A DNA stretch of 64,000 nucleotides, from positions 1,364,001 through 1,428,000 of the forward strand of contig JAHDVF020000868.1 in NCBI GenBank assembly GCA_022606425.2. Direction: 5' to 3'. A program made the translations under genes and the position numbers. Of the stretch, positions 20,835 to 30,714 are shown in pieces (position 1 is the first letter of the stretch; each line of letters begins with the position of its first letter). The DNA comes from Lepidostoma basale (Eukaryota; Arthropoda; Insecta; Trichoptera; Lepidostomatidae). Under the pieces are notes generated by a model. That model worked only from the letters and a program-made list of their open reading frames with translations. It had not been told where the DNA came from and searched no databases.

Positions 20835-21368
20835 AAGAACACTACTGTGCACTGCCATCTTAGCTTTTTTGGATAGGCTTTTGTTTTAAATACAGTGTGA
20901 AAATTAAAAATAAAATAAACACGTTCTGATTTCTAAATAAACGTAGTATTATTTATTTTCATATTTATTACGTGAAGATTTTTCCTCAGAACATCGCTTT
21001 ATTTCACGTTCCTTCAATGTATATGTAAAACTGAAACGGGTCGCTTCAATAATTTCATGAGAACATGTGACAAGGGATGGGGTACAAGCCGGGATTAGGT
21101 GGGGTATGTAGAGGAACTTTGTTTACAAGGGATGAAGGGTCAGACGAGAACACTAGAAAAAGCGTCAATAACCGAAATATGGATATAAATTACTGGAAAA
21201 CCCTTTTCAATAGCTTTATCATGATTAGGAAGGTAGAGCTGCCCTTCTTCTGTGTACCCTACATCTTGATTTATAGATAAAAATTCCCAAGAGTGATAAG
21301 GAGCATGATATAAATTTAAATATATATCCGCATTACAGGAGAGAAATAGGGGTTATAAGAAACAAAAA
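20835..21368. other. Gap without recognised features
   Basis: A 67-codon ORF at 21077-21280 (+) starts at ATG but has no motif. Nothing else seen. Confidence 0.3.
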
Positions 21369-21369
21369 G

Positions 21370-21640
21370 TATTTCCAATCTTAATAGATGGCGCTAGTGT
21401 AGATTGATCTTAAAAATGTGAAATGTAGTCCAACATTGTAGCATATATACATTTTCCAAAAATTTGTCAGAGGTGGTGGTCGTAAGAAGGTCGGAATGGG
21501 GAATATTGTATTACATAAAGCGTGCGCTTAACCCAACCAATGACAGGTCATAAGTCCTATAAACGCCTCGACCACCATATTCTGTTTCCAGTTTACATCT
21601 TCGTCTCTACTGAGATATGTACAATTAATCCTTAAAAAGT
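21370..21640 (+). repeat. Dispersed repeat D, copy 2
   Basis: Contains TAGATGGCGCTAGTGTAGAT, GTGCGCTTAACCCAACCAAT, ACGCCTCGACCACC and CATCTTCGTCTCTACTGAG in the same order as copy 1. Confidence 0.6.
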
Positions 21641-21814
21641 ATTTAATTTATTTCCTTAATTCTGACCGCAATAAAAAAATTGTGTATTTTAATATAATTC
21701 AGATCTTTTAATTGAAGTCTACTAAGATAAATGTTAGTAAAAAAAATACGAAGATATTTTATTTAGTATACAAATTCTATTTTTCAAATTATTCAGTTAC
21801 AACCGGATCCAGTC

Positions 21815-22260
21815 AGTAACAACGCGTTTTGCCAGTCATGACGTACGGAGCCGAGACGTGGACATTGACAAAAGGTCTAGTCTACAGATTCAAGGTTGCC
21901 CAGCGCGCCATGGAAAGAGCCATGCTTGGAATAACCTTGAGGGACAGATTTAGAAACGAATTTATTCGACAACAAACCAAGGTGACTGAGGTGGCTCTAC
22001 GGATAGGCGGGCTGAAGTGGCGGTGGGCTGGCCATGTCTGTCGGAGAATCGACAGCCGATGGGAAAGACGGGTTCTGGAGTGGAGACCGCGTACAGGATT
22101 CCGTAGAGTTGGACGTCCCCCTGCCCGCTGGAGCGACGATCTGAAGAGGATTGCTGGACATGGATGGATGGGAGCGGCAATGGATAGGGGGCGGTGGCGG
22201 GCTTTGGGAGAGGCCTACATTCAGCAGTGGATGACAGACGGCTGATGATGATGATGAACC
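21815..22260 (+). pseudogene. RTE/BovB-like LINE, intact 3' coding end
   Basis: The open frame 21829-22245 is the best preserved of this family: VMTYGAETWTLTKGL, VAQRAMERAMLGITLRDRFR, RQQTKVTEVALRIGGLKWRW, GRPPARWSDDLKRIAG and EAYIQQWMTDG before TGA. This is the C-terminal end of an RTE-type reverse transcriptase (the region after the polymerase palm), followed by a short (TGA)n tail at 22243-22257. The 5' part (endonuclease and RT palm) is absent, as usual after incomplete target-primed reverse transcription. The hammerhead-like motif at 22273 begins almost at the tail. Confidence 0.8.
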
Positions 22261-22269
22261 GGTTCCGAT

Positions 22270-22315
22270 CTCCTCTCGATGATGCCAACATTGGCTGGCG
22301 AAACTTCTGTCGCGA
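22270..22315 (+). ncRNA. Hammerhead-like motif, family HH2, decayed
   Basis: CTCGATGATGCCAACATTGG then CTGGCGAAACTTCTGTCGCG. Stem II GCCAAC/GCTGGC has one mismatch and CTGANGA has become TCGATGA. GAAAC and the GTC cleavage-type end remain. Confidence 0.4.
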
Positions 22316-22399
22316 CAAACTCATATAAATAAATTATATGCAATAACAGTGTTTCAACATTAAACATTTAATAAAACGTGGCTCTATCTCACGACTTTT

Positions 22400-22735
22400 C
22401 TTTTGGTAATGCTTGGGACCAACTCTTGGCAGCTTCAAAGAGATGGGCATCTCGTAAACCATTTATTTAGATTACTCAGGGGATATTTTGAGAACTCGGT
22501 CGTGCTGGAGGGTGTTCGGCTTTTTGTCCCTGATAGATATCTCCGACATCGACAGCACAGATTGTTTTATCTACTGGCTGACAGAACCAACTTGCCTCTT
22601 GTGACACCAGTGGGAAGAGTAATTAATCTGCTTAACGCGGTCTCCTCAGAGATTGACATCTTTCATATTAGTGAAAGTACGTTCAGAAGGCAAATACTCT
22701 TGATTTTGGAGAGAATATTGTCTTCCTAATATCGA
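22400..22735 (+). pseudogene. Jockey/CR1-like LINE 3' end (RTNLPLVTPVGR family)
   Basis: The frame reads VRLFVPDRYLRHRQHRLFYL, RTNLPLVTPVGRVINLLNAV and SSEIDIFHISESTFRRQI to a stop, the same C-terminus as the nested element at 41745-43516. It continues with ATCGAACCATCTCTCATGCG, shared with 44656-44990 and 52070-52320. 5' truncated. Confidence 0.75.
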
Positions 22736-22989
22736 ACCATCTCTCATGCGTTTCAGACGTTGTCCTATTGCCAATTATACACTCATATGCACGCTATTTA
22801 ATTATAAATCTATGCCACGCTATAAAGCAAGTGATTTGCGCATGCTTTAATCATATATACCACAGAATACAAGATTAGCGCCATCTATGGTAAAAAAGCA
22901 TAACTTTGGATTATTCTCAAAAGGTTAATTATTCATGAACTTCCTAGAAGGTTTCAACGGCTACCTACCGGGTCCAATGGTGAACCTAA

Positions 22990-23245
22990 ACGACCTTCGT
23001 GGCCGAGTGATAAGTGCTTTGACCACCACCCCGAAGGTCCCGGGTTCGATTCCCGACAATGGCAGTGTGATTGTCGCACTGTCGTTTTTTCTGGTGCAGA
23101 ATTCACGTGACAATAAAATTACGATAGAATAGCTACCTGTCACATATCACGAGAATCAATATGATAACTTTACCCTTTACATCGATTTGGCTCGCGCTGT
23201 CATGGTGAAAAGAGCGATTCAACAAAATAATAATAATAATAATAA
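22990..23245 (+). mobile_element. tRNA-derived SINE, full copy
   Basis: A box TGGCCGAGTGA (23000-23010) and B box GGTTCGATTCC (23043-23053) give an internal pol III promoter. A tRNA-unrelated body follows (CACGTGACAATAAAATTACG, CCCTTTACATCGATTTGG, AGAGCGATTCAACAAAAT) and ends in (AAT)n at about 23226-23245. The A and B boxes and the tRNA-like fold of the first ~75 bp mark it as a tRNA-derived SINE. Non-autonomous, likely moved by a LINE with an AAT-type tail. Confidence 0.85.
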
Positions 23246-23249
23246 ACAC

Positions 23250-24012
23250 ACACTAAAATTTTCATCAAAATCGGTCCAGCTGTTTAGGAAGAGTACATCT
23301 ACATACACCCGTACAGAAGATTTATATATAAAGATAGTGTTAATACGCCTATTGGTTCCAGAAATTTCGTAATAAACCTTTTTACTATACCAAATTTACT
23401 TCATAGGATAAAAAGACTTTTGTAAGCTCGCTTAATCATATACAGCGTTGGTAGCAGGAAAGCAATTTTTCTTTCTTTTCCAAATATGCTTTTCAAACTT
23501 TGTGTTTTAATATCAAGAGTATATTATCTTTGCGAAAGTTAATTTTCTTCACTTTTGATAAACTATCTACGCGAAATAGTTTATCGGTTTATTTTGTCAG
23601 TAAAACATATTTGAGATATATTTTTTTAGATGATTTATGATAAATTACTCCAGAAAGTCTACGGAATCTTGTTATACTCGTATCTAGGTTATTGATGAAT
23701 TCCGAATTATTATTTATAAGTCTACATCATTCAGTTCAACGTAGAAAAGAAAATTGTAACTATATTGCGACTTTATTACTAGAAAACTCGTATCTCGAGT
23801 AAGCAATAAAAAGAAGACGTTTAAACATTGCTTGTAAATAAAAAACATAATGGATGGGAATTAAAAAATACAAATATTACGTGAATAAACTAATGAGTAG
23901 TTTTATGTGCAATGATTGTACATTTGAATTTATGATATAAATAAAAAAATATTTAATCGAATGTAATCCTACGTGATTTGTATTTTGTCACGTTAGAGAA
24001 AGAGGCAATTCT
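23250..24012. other. AT-rich stretch, nothing recognised
   Basis: No ORFs or repeat signatures except GTATCTCGAGTAAGC-type unique sequence. The first 80 bp may be residual SINE 3' flank. Confidence 0.35.
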
Positions 24013-24014
24013 AA

Positions 24015-24140
24015 GTATAAAAACCTACTAACTAACCATCATGCCGTCTCCCCGAAAGGGTAGGCAGAAAGAATGAACTGTCACACTTTAACCGATGCGG
24101 CACTCCATCCCTCTCTTTTCGCCCCACGGGAGATAAAATA
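24015..24140 (-). mobile_element. SINE-like repeat with TTAG tail, 3' part
   Basis: Minus strand: CCGTGGGGCGAAAAGAGAGG, GCCGCATCGGTTAAAGTGTG, TTCTTTCTGCCTACCC and ...GACGGCATGATGGTTAGTTAG. Same body as 1028-1490. Confidence 0.65.
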
Positions 24141-24164
24141 TCTAAGACTCCGTATTTAATCATT

Positions 24165-24425
24165 TATATTAATGAAAACGTCTGTTTTCTAGATATTTAC
24201 GTCCGTTTTCCACACATTTATTTTATTTTCTGGGAATGACATATTACACCTTAATGACGCAATCAAACGCGTTGCTGTATACGGTACTTAACTGTATTGT
24301 CGTGATATACAATTATTAACAATGATTTAGAGCAAAAAATATATATCATTTCCATAAAATAAAATAAAACTACTAGAAACCGGACAATTCCGTTCGTATT
24401 AATTGTTTCTAATATAACAGAATAA
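24165..24425. repeat. HH3 foldback, heavily decayed centre
   Basis: Outer arms GAAAACGTCTGTTTTCTAG and ACTACTAGAAACCGGACAATT...CGTATTAATTG remain; the central motifs are unrecognisable apart from GAATGACATATTACACC. Confidence 0.45.
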
Positions 24426-24749
24426 TTACAATTTGTTTATGAATCAAGAGACTGGGTTTTTCCACATTAATTTAAATTTGAATTAACGTCGTTCTCCTGA
24501 AGATGAAGATGAAAAACATAGACACAAAAGTGAAAAAAATGTATTTAAATTAATGAACTATCGACATTTTAGAATTCCACAGTATTAACGCCTTTAATTT
24601 TAGCAATAATGTGTTTATGTTAGTTTCATCTTAACTTGTTACGGTCAACTGAATCTAACAATTTAATGATACAAGGGATATAAAATTATATATTTTTTGT
24701 AATGTATCGTAACAATCAATTGTGTATTTATTTTTCTTAATCAATTATA

Positions 24750-25240
24750 TAAAACTCCATATTAAGTATTTTAATATTGATGAAAACGTAAAATTGTAAC
24801 GTTAATTGCGATTTCAAGATGTTTATGTTTTATGGGTACAAAATGTTTCGTCTTATTTGGATAAAATCAACTTTTTTTTCAATATTTAATATGATACATT
24901 TAATAATACCAGTAAAGGAAAATATATATAAGACGACCTTCGTGGCCAAGTGGCAAGTGCTTTGACTGCCACCCCGAAGGTCCCAGGTTCGATTCCCGGC
25001 GATGGCAGTGTGATTGTCACACTGACGTTGGTCTAGTGCAGAATTTACGTGACAATAAAATGGCGATAGATTATCACATGTCACGAGAATCAATACGATA
25101 ACTATACCCTTTACATTGATTTGGCTCGCACTGTAATGATGTAAAGAGCGATTCAACAAAATAATAATAATAATAATAATATCTCATTCCGTTGAAACAT
25201 AATAAAACTCCTAGAAAACTGTCGGTTTCGCAAAATCACG
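24750..25240. repeat. HH3 repeat interrupted by a SINE
   Basis: The left arm (AAAACTCCATATTAAG...TGTTTTATGGGTACAAAATG) and right arm (CATTCCGTTGAAACATAATAA then CTCCTAGAAAACTG) flank the SINE at 24933-25180. The repeat is the older element. Confidence 0.5.
24933..25180 (+). mobile_element. tRNA-derived SINE, full copy
   Basis: A box TGGCCAAGTGG (24943-24953), B box GGTTCGATTCC (24986-24996), body with GGCAGTGTGATTGTCACACT and GAGCGATTCAACAAAAT, and an (AAT)n tail to 25180. The cleanest A/B pair of the family. Confidence 0.88.
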
Positions 25241-25244
25241 TTAT

Positions 25245-25685
25245 TAGTACTATTACATAACGATAAGGTTTGTTTTCTAAATCAGCAGTCCATTTTAGGT
25301 CCCCTTTTGTCCCTAGATATTTCCCTTATAGCTCCCTGTAGAATCATTCTCCCGCCCTGGGTCGAAAGCATTAGTTATATGGTGCAATAGATGTGCCTGC
25401 CCTTGAAGTTAATGCTAAGCAAGAAGAATGGAACTGCTGCTCCCAAACCCGCTGAATATCTGACCTACATTCTCCACCGCCAGCAGTAAACATTTGTTAG
25501 AAATGACATTAAGAACGTCAAAACAGAATGTATGAGAGGAGGTCAAAATTTCCATGGAATAAGCATAAAAATTCGCTGGAATGTATACTATGTATAAATT
25601 TAATAAATGTATTGTTTTATCTCATAAATCTTTTCTTTTATTAAAACGATTTCAATCAATGGTATCAGAAATTCATTATACAATC
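25245..25685. other. Gap without recognised gene
   Basis: 25300-25560 is of mixed composition with no long ORF. 25581-25690 leads into the LINE below. Confidence 0.3.
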
Positions 25686-25689
25686 TCAA

Positions 25690-26115
25690 ATGTATCGAAT
25701 AGAACAGGTAGAACCTTCAAGTATCTAAGCATAGACCTGGTGGGAGGAGCTGATCTGCAGGAAAAAATACAAGCCCAAGTAAACAAGGCAGCTGCAATCT
25801 CTGGCGCTATAAAATCCACAATATGGAATACAAACATGGCCATTAAGAGTAAGATGAGAATCTATAAAGCATGAGTAAGACCAATAATAACATATGGCGT
25901 CGAAGCAAAGGCAGACAAAACAAGGACCAAACAAGTTTTGAGGACTTCCGAGATGAAAACACTGAGGGCGATAGCAGGCAAGACGCTGAGAGATCGCGTG
26001 AGGAACACCAAAATAAGAGAGATATGTGAGGTTGAGGATATTATAAAATGGAGCAGACAGCAAAAAAGTGACTGGTACGGTCATGTTCAAAGAATGGACA
26101 CTACCAGATTTCTCT
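25690..26115 (+). pseudogene. RTE-like LINE 3' region (DILHKQIARSK family)
   Basis: Frame one reads FKYLSIDLVGGADLQEKIQA and AAAISGAIKSTIWNTNMAIK, then MRIYKA and a TGA. After the stop it continues VRPIITYGVEAKADKTRTKQ, then LRTSEMKTLRAIAGKTLRDR and EDIIKWSRQQKSDWYGHVQR MDTTRF in another frame. This is the RTE-type region downstream of the RT palm (YLG..., TYG-E, RTLR-IAG-TLRDR, W-GH--RM). Stop and frameshift inactivate it. Confidence 0.75.
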
Positions 26116-26199
26116 ATAGCACTGCATAGATACTCACAGAATCATATACATTGCTAAAAAAAATTGGGTACCCGTAAGCCAACGTCCACCTTCAAAAAA

Positions 26200-26410
26200 A
26201 AAATATTTTTAATTGAAGTTTCTTAGTAGAAGTTCATTTTAATGATGAAAAATAAAAGATATATTGATACAATTTTTTATCATTATTATATATTATGTTA
26301 GCTTCCATTTGTGTTCAACGTCGACCGGTTTCGGCAGTTTGCTGCCATCTTCCATCAGCTAACTAAGTATATAATAATAAAGAAATTTTGAAAAATTAAT
26401 ATTTATTTTT
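26200..26410 (-). mobile_element. HH4-like foldback with CCGG hammerhead-like centre
   Basis: Leader TTTTTAATTGAAGTTTCTTAG...AGTTCATTTT resembles the HH4 leader. The minus-strand motif at 26315-26363 reads GTTAGCTGATGGAAGATGGC, loop, CTGCCGAAACCGGTCGACG. Stem II GGCAG/CTGCC is perfect and stem III is ACCGGT; three bases are inserted in the CTGANGA region. Confidence 0.5.
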
Positions 26411-26424
26411 TATTATTCAACGTC

Positions 26425-26525
26425 CACCTGTGAGTCCACTCAAAGATGGAGAGATAGCTAGTCTTCCGCATCGCAAGAGGAGGCAAATCCCGAGACAACG
26501 AATCACGCGATCTAATGGAAGAAGA
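26425..26525 (+). repeat. RTE-like LINE extreme 3' end
   Basis: AACGTCCACCTGTGAGTCCA...GATGGAGAGATAGC...CGATCTAATGGAAGAAGAAG matches the end of the DILHKQIARSK family (K-WRDS...ARSNGRRR). Confidence 0.45.
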
Positions 26526-26529
26526 AGTA

Positions 26530-26695
26530 TGATTTATTGTTTCTTGAATAATGATATAAAACTCCACATTAAGTAATTAATACAAACGAAAACGTATGTT
26601 TTCTAGTAGTTTAATTATAATTTATGGGAATACCATCTTTCACCTATCTAAGCATTATCAAACGTCATTTGATAATGATCAAATCAGCTGGGTTT
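26530..26695 (-). repeat. HH3 repeat
   Basis: Outer end TTGTTTCTTGAATAATGAT...TAATTAATACAAACG, then the arm to GGGAATACCATCTTTCACC and AAGCATTATCAAACG. Core decayed. Confidence 0.5.
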
Positions 26696-26699
26696 TTTA

Positions 26700-27325
26700 T
26701 TTATTAAATAAGTAAATGTTTTTTACAATCTTAATTCGTGCACTTCATCGTTTTCCTTTTATACATCCCTGGAATTTATTGACTACCCCTCGCACCAAAG
26801 TTACAAATGATACGATATGAGATAAAAGAACTGGGAAAACAACAGAAAGATATGTCACGGTCTCTTCTTCTGTCTGTTTTAATCAACGGTATTTCTTATA
26901 TATAAATATGTGTTTACGTCGGAATATCTGTCGACGTTTTAGGAAGATTGAATTTCAAAGGACATTAATAAAAGTATTTACGTGATATGAGTGTTTTGAC
27001 ATCAAAATAAGGAAGCGTTTCGTTTATACGAATATAAGAATCTTATAATTCGTAATTTATTTCATGTCTTGTGAATTTTACGAAATATTATCTTATGTTC
27101 TAAGGCGTATTATGGAAATCGAACATCATATACACGATTTTTACTATGTGAAAAACAAGTATTGTTTATGTTTCAATTGTAGAAAAAATATTTTGTTTGA
27201 GTTTTACAAGTTTATCACCATAAATCGGATTATTTATTTATTGTAGGGTAAAAATACTGTGATTGTTAATACACATACAAATGAACCAACATTCAGTTAA
27301 ATAAAGACATAGAAGGTTACCCGCC
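26700..27325. other. AT-rich gap
   Basis: ORF 27064-27246 (+, 60 codons, ATG start) is of low complexity and has no motif. Nothing else seen. Confidence 0.3.
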
Positions 27326-27329
27326 GCTT

Positions 27330-27440
27330 TCCCGAAGCTGTTATAGGACGCAGCGGCGCCCTTTCGTCAGCTTCGCTCATACAATCTCTAGGCTCGCCCC
27401 ACCCACGCGGGACTTACATTAGCTGGATAATGCACCTGGT
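27330..27440 (+). repeat. GC-rich dispersed repeat G, copy 1
   Basis: Shares CCGAAGCTGTTATAGGACGC then AGCGGCGCCCTTTCGTCAGC with 51265-51390 and 59655-59835. Probably a LINE 3' UTR, not proven. Confidence 0.5.
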
Positions 27441-27554
27441 GTCTAGTAGTTTAATTTCAATTCACTTCAATGTCCCAATCTCACAAAATAGAGCAAAATA
27501 TGGTACATGATTTTATGGCCTATCATAAATCAAAGATAATAATAATTATCATCA

Positions 27555-27995
27555 TCATCAGCCTTTAGTCGTCCAGTGCTGAACATAGGCCTCCCTTCCC
27601 GACTTCCACAACTCTATCTCTCGCCGCTCTGTGCTATTGACCTCCTGCCACTCTCTTGAAGCCATCAGACCATCTGGTTTGTGGTCAGCCAAGATTTCTA
27701 TGGCCGGTTCTCGGTCGCCGCTCCAGGGTGCGTCTTGTCCACCGATCATCCGTTATCCTCGCTATATGGCCGGCCCAATTCCACTTCAACGAGGCTATTT
27801 TGCACGCCATGTCCGCAACATTAATCCTTTCCCTGATCCATTCATTTCGCTTCCTGTCTCGCAGACTGCCCGCTGGGTCACTTGGAGTTTCTGTATTGTT
27901 ATTCTTATGAACGTAACTGTTTCCAGCCTGTATGTCAGTAGAGGATGCACATTTCAAATATCTTTTTCTTCGGGTGGTTCGCGAATCTTTTGGAC
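27555..27995 (-). pseudogene. RTE/BovB-like LINE 3' coding end
   Basis: The minus frame ending near 27685 reads RDRKRNEWIRERINVADMAC, KIASLKWNWAGHIARITDDR and WTRRTLERRPRTGHRNLG; the next frame supplies the W...A-DR motif and REAYVQHWTTKG before the stop and a (GAT)n-type tail at 27549-27562. Homologous to 21815-22260, with one frameshift near 27690. Confidence 0.75.
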
Positions 27996-27999
27996 TTTT

Positions 28000-29080
28000 G
28001 GACAGATAATAATAATTATGTTTTTTTGAACATGTAAATGAGATATAATTAAAACCGAATAACTTTAAAACCATTTGTTTTAAGATTTGAAATATATTTT
28101 CCAAATGTTCTAAGGATACCTTTCAATGAAAATAAAAATGGTGATGGCGAATATAGAAGTAATACCATATTTTCTTCCAATTAACCTATTTGTTATGAAA
28201 TTAATTATATCATATTACCAAGAGTGGATTTTAATTAGCAATTTAAGTCAATTAAAATATTCTAAACCTTTGCAATATTCCACCACTAAAGCTATATAAA
28301 CCACTTAAGGTATAATACGAAGAAAAATGTTCATAGAACACGCTTTTCTTAAGGTTACGTAATATTACTTTTCAAAATTTATGACAGTTTAGCTCAGGAA
28401 GTAGGATCATAAAAAAATACCGCGTAGTAGATACATCGCTTCTAATATCAAGGAATTTCTTTACTTTTTGCAAGCGATATAGTCCCCAGAAGTTCCGTGC
28501 TGTATTTTGCTGAAATTTCGCTTATACTCCGGAGCTTTCGTAAGCTCGCCCATGTACTACCGGAGGCGTCAATCCCATGTATCATATACCATATGTTTAT
28601 ACGCACATACGTGTATTCGACTATACACAATTCAGTGAAAACGAATATGTACATTATATTATATAGTATGTACTATTTCAATGGGCGTCTCTACGTGCAA
28701 AGAAACACAAAACATGTTACTTTTATCATTTTTTCAAATTCTTTATTCGTTTGTTTCGGTACATAAAAAAAACTTCAGCGCTTTATATAGTAGATATAAT
28801 ACTTATAAAAAGTACTTGTGGTATGTAGTTAAATCTGCCAATTGAAAGAGTTCATCTCATTCTATAATTAGTATTTTTTTTCTAAAAACCTAAATCCTAA
28901 TGTATATTTCTTCTTATTAAAGGTTTTATTAAAAGTTCATTTTTCTTCTAATAGTGCCGTGCCAGATCCCCTGACTTTGGCGATCACTATGACTACGGAG
29001 TTGTTTTCTGTTGCCTTCTCCGTGGTATATTTTTCACATCCAAAATTCATAACAATAAAATGATTACCTATATGTTTTTT
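28000..29080. other. Long AT-rich gap
   Basis: 28497-28766 (+) and 28448-28654 (-) are overlapping chance ORFs. 28480-28580 is slightly GC-richer. 28940-29030 has host-like unique sequence. No gene supported. Confidence 0.35.
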
Positions 29081-29132
29081 TTTATATAATTTGTATACAA
29101 CAACACTCACATTTATTTAAAAAATAAAAATT

Positions 29133-29180
29133 AAATATCAAACATATTTCGGACTAATCAGCCCTTCATCAGTGATATTT
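29133..29180 (-). ncRNA. Hammerhead motif with full core, family HH1
   Basis: Minus strand, 5' to 3': stem I AATATCA pairing with TGATATT over 7 bp; CTGATGA (29172-29166); one extra A; stem II GGGCT-GATT-AGTCC (29164-29151, with one G-T pair); GAA (29150-29148); stem III half ATATGT; T at the cleavage position. All nucleotides of the conserved hammerhead core are present (NUH cleavage rule satisfied by GTT). The extra base between A9 and stem II is shared by every motif in the window and may lower activity. Very short self-complementary stem III suggests action as a dimer, as known for some natural hammerheads. Confidence 0.6.
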
Positions 29181-29199
29181 TATAAATATTTAAAATATT

Positions 29200-29262
29200 A
29201 ATGGGGCGAAAAGAGAAGGATGAAGTGCCGCATCGGTTAAAGTGTGGTAGTCCATTCTTTCG
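29200..29262 (+). repeat. SINE-like repeat fragment inside the Penelope composite
   Basis: GGGGCGAAAAGAGAAGGATG and GTGCCGCATCGGTTAAAGTG match 1400-1440; the TTAG tail is missing. Confidence 0.6.
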
Positions 29263-29449
29263 ACGAACCTCTTCGAGGAGACTTTCGGGAGAAATTTTCT
29301 GCATTTTGTTTTGATTTTTTAATTTTCAAAATTTCGAGATTGTTCAAAGTTATATTTCTATTATTAACATGCAAAATTTCAACGCAATTATCTTTATTAA
29401 ATGAATGATCTTTTTTTAAATGGTTATAACAAAAGCATAAACGTTCCAA
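29262..29449 (-). pseudogene. Penelope-like GIY-YIG C-terminal remnant
   Basis: The frame reads NHLKKDHSFNKDNCVEILHV, NNRNITLNNLEILKIKKSKQ, closely matching the remnant at 4489-4851 and the H....F...N..ILH......LN.LE.LEI.K end of Penelope-like GIY-YIG domains. Its downstream end runs into the SINE-like fragment. The hammerhead at 29133-29180 follows on the same strand. Confidence 0.5.
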
Positions 29450-29516
29450 AATAAATCATCATCTGTCAAAACTGACCATATTAGTAAACAATTTTACAAT
29501 ATTTTAAATATTTATA

Positions 29517-29563
29517 TAATATCACTGATGAAGGGCTGGTTAGTCCAAAACATGTTTGATATT
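29517..29563 (+). ncRNA. Hammerhead-like motif, family HH1 (G12 lost)
   Basis: Stem I TATCA/TGATA, CTGATGA (29525-29531), extra A, stem II GGGCT-GGTT-AGTCC, then AAA for GAA, ACATGT and T. Single core defect at G12. Confidence 0.5.
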
Positions 29564-29739
29564 TAATTTATATTTTTTAATGTGACTGTTGTATACAAAG
29601 TACATAAAAAGAAACATTAAACATCTACAACACAAATTTATGGCGAACATAGAAGAGATTACCTATATTATCAAATAAACCATCATGTGTTATAAAATTA
29701 ATAATTTATATTAATATAATATATGATTTCTCATTTCTT

Positions 29740-29960
29740 AATCTTTGGTTTTGTACTATATAATATTAACAACAGTTGATGATGCCAACATCAGTTAGCA
29801 ACACCTAACGATGCTAACATCGGTTAGCGAAACAGCTGTTGCGACAATTTCGAAAGAAATATAATCAATTGTGATATTCTATAATGGTGTTTTTATCTAA
29901 ATAGTTCATAATATTAACATTAATAAACTCTTATAATCAAATAACATAACTTTATTATGT
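29740..29960 (+). mobile_element. HH2 hammerhead-type repeat with tandem motifs
   Basis: Two motif halves in tandem: TTGATGATGCCAACATCAGTT (29777-) and CTAACGATGCTAACATCGGT then TAGCGAAACAGCTGTTGCGA (29809-29846). In the second, stem II is GCTAAC/GTTAGC rather than GCCAAC/GTTGGC, a compensatory change. The CTGANGA core is altered to CTAACGA. Confidence 0.5.
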
Positions 29961-29999
29961 ATTATCTAAATATATACGAGTATGCAAATACTAAATGTA

Positions 30000-30515
30000 A
30001 AATTCCGTTTTTGGGCGTAAAGCCAAATAAACATTTGGTTTAAGCTAAAATTTCTAAGGGTATACTCAAAAAGCTACTTATCTGAGAATTCAGGAAGAAA
30101 ACAGGTATTAAAATTTACAGTTGAACGAAGATATTAATTCGGTTCTCCCTGCGTCCGCTTGTGTATTTTATTGGAGCAAATTTCTCGAAGTAACCGACAA
30201 ACCCGACGGAGAAATACCAATTTTAACTGTCCCTAAAAGTAAACAATGAGTTTTCCCGCCTTTTAATGTAATATGAGCCCGTCATTGCTTTTAATGGAAC
30301 AGCACTAATGTAGCAAACAACAATTTTTGGTTCTGTTTTAGGATTCTTTTATGCTTCCTTCTCGCGGAGTTTGCTTAAGGAAGAGCATAAAGTGTTTAGG
30401 ATGGGAAACATCTCTCATAGTATCCAATTAAGAAGTTATGCGCGTGTTAAATTAGTAATATAACATTATTTTACCCATGTAAATAAAAAAAATCTAGTTA
30501 ATATTAAATAAACGT
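30000..30515. other. Gap, possibly host unique
   Basis: 30100-30430 is of moderate GC without repeats or long ORFs. Confidence 0.3.
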
Positions 30516-30519
30516 ATAT

Positions 30520-30595
30520 CGTCCAGTGTTTTGGCCGAAACACTATGTAACTTCAACAGAATTTACAGTTAAATATATATATCGTATATTTACAT
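30520..30595 (-). repeat. HH2 outer-end fragment
   Basis: GTCCAGTGTTTTGGCCGAAA then CACTATG and AACTTCAAC match the outer ends at 49600-49640 and (reversed) 59240-59275. Confidence 0.45.
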
Positions 30596-30714
30596 AAACA
30601 AAGGTACCCGAATCACCTTCCTATCAAGATGGAATCAAATTTTCATAATTCAAAAACCGTTGTTTTCCTAACACAAACTGAGAATTTCTTTTTTTTTCGA
30701 AAAATTATATAATG

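Larger units (their letters stand above)
29085..29680. mobile_element. Penelope-like composite with inverted hammerhead ends
   Basis: Inverted terminal segments (TTGTATACAACAACACTCAC... left; ...GACTGTTGTATACAAAG right), each with a hammerhead motif pointing outward: 29133-29180 (-) and 29517-29563 (+). Between them lie a Penelope-like coding remnant (29262-29449, -) and a 60-bp piece of the SINE-like repeat (29200-29262, +). Inverted or partial terminal repeats and 5' truncation are known habits of Penelope-like elements. The right outer end ACAACACAAATTTATGGCG...AACATAGAAGAGATT matches 15335-15360 and 30915-30945. Confidence 0.6.

Noticed and set aside
22990..23060. Functional tRNA gene
   Set aside because: A and B boxes belong to a SINE head repeated eight times; no proper anticodon arm.
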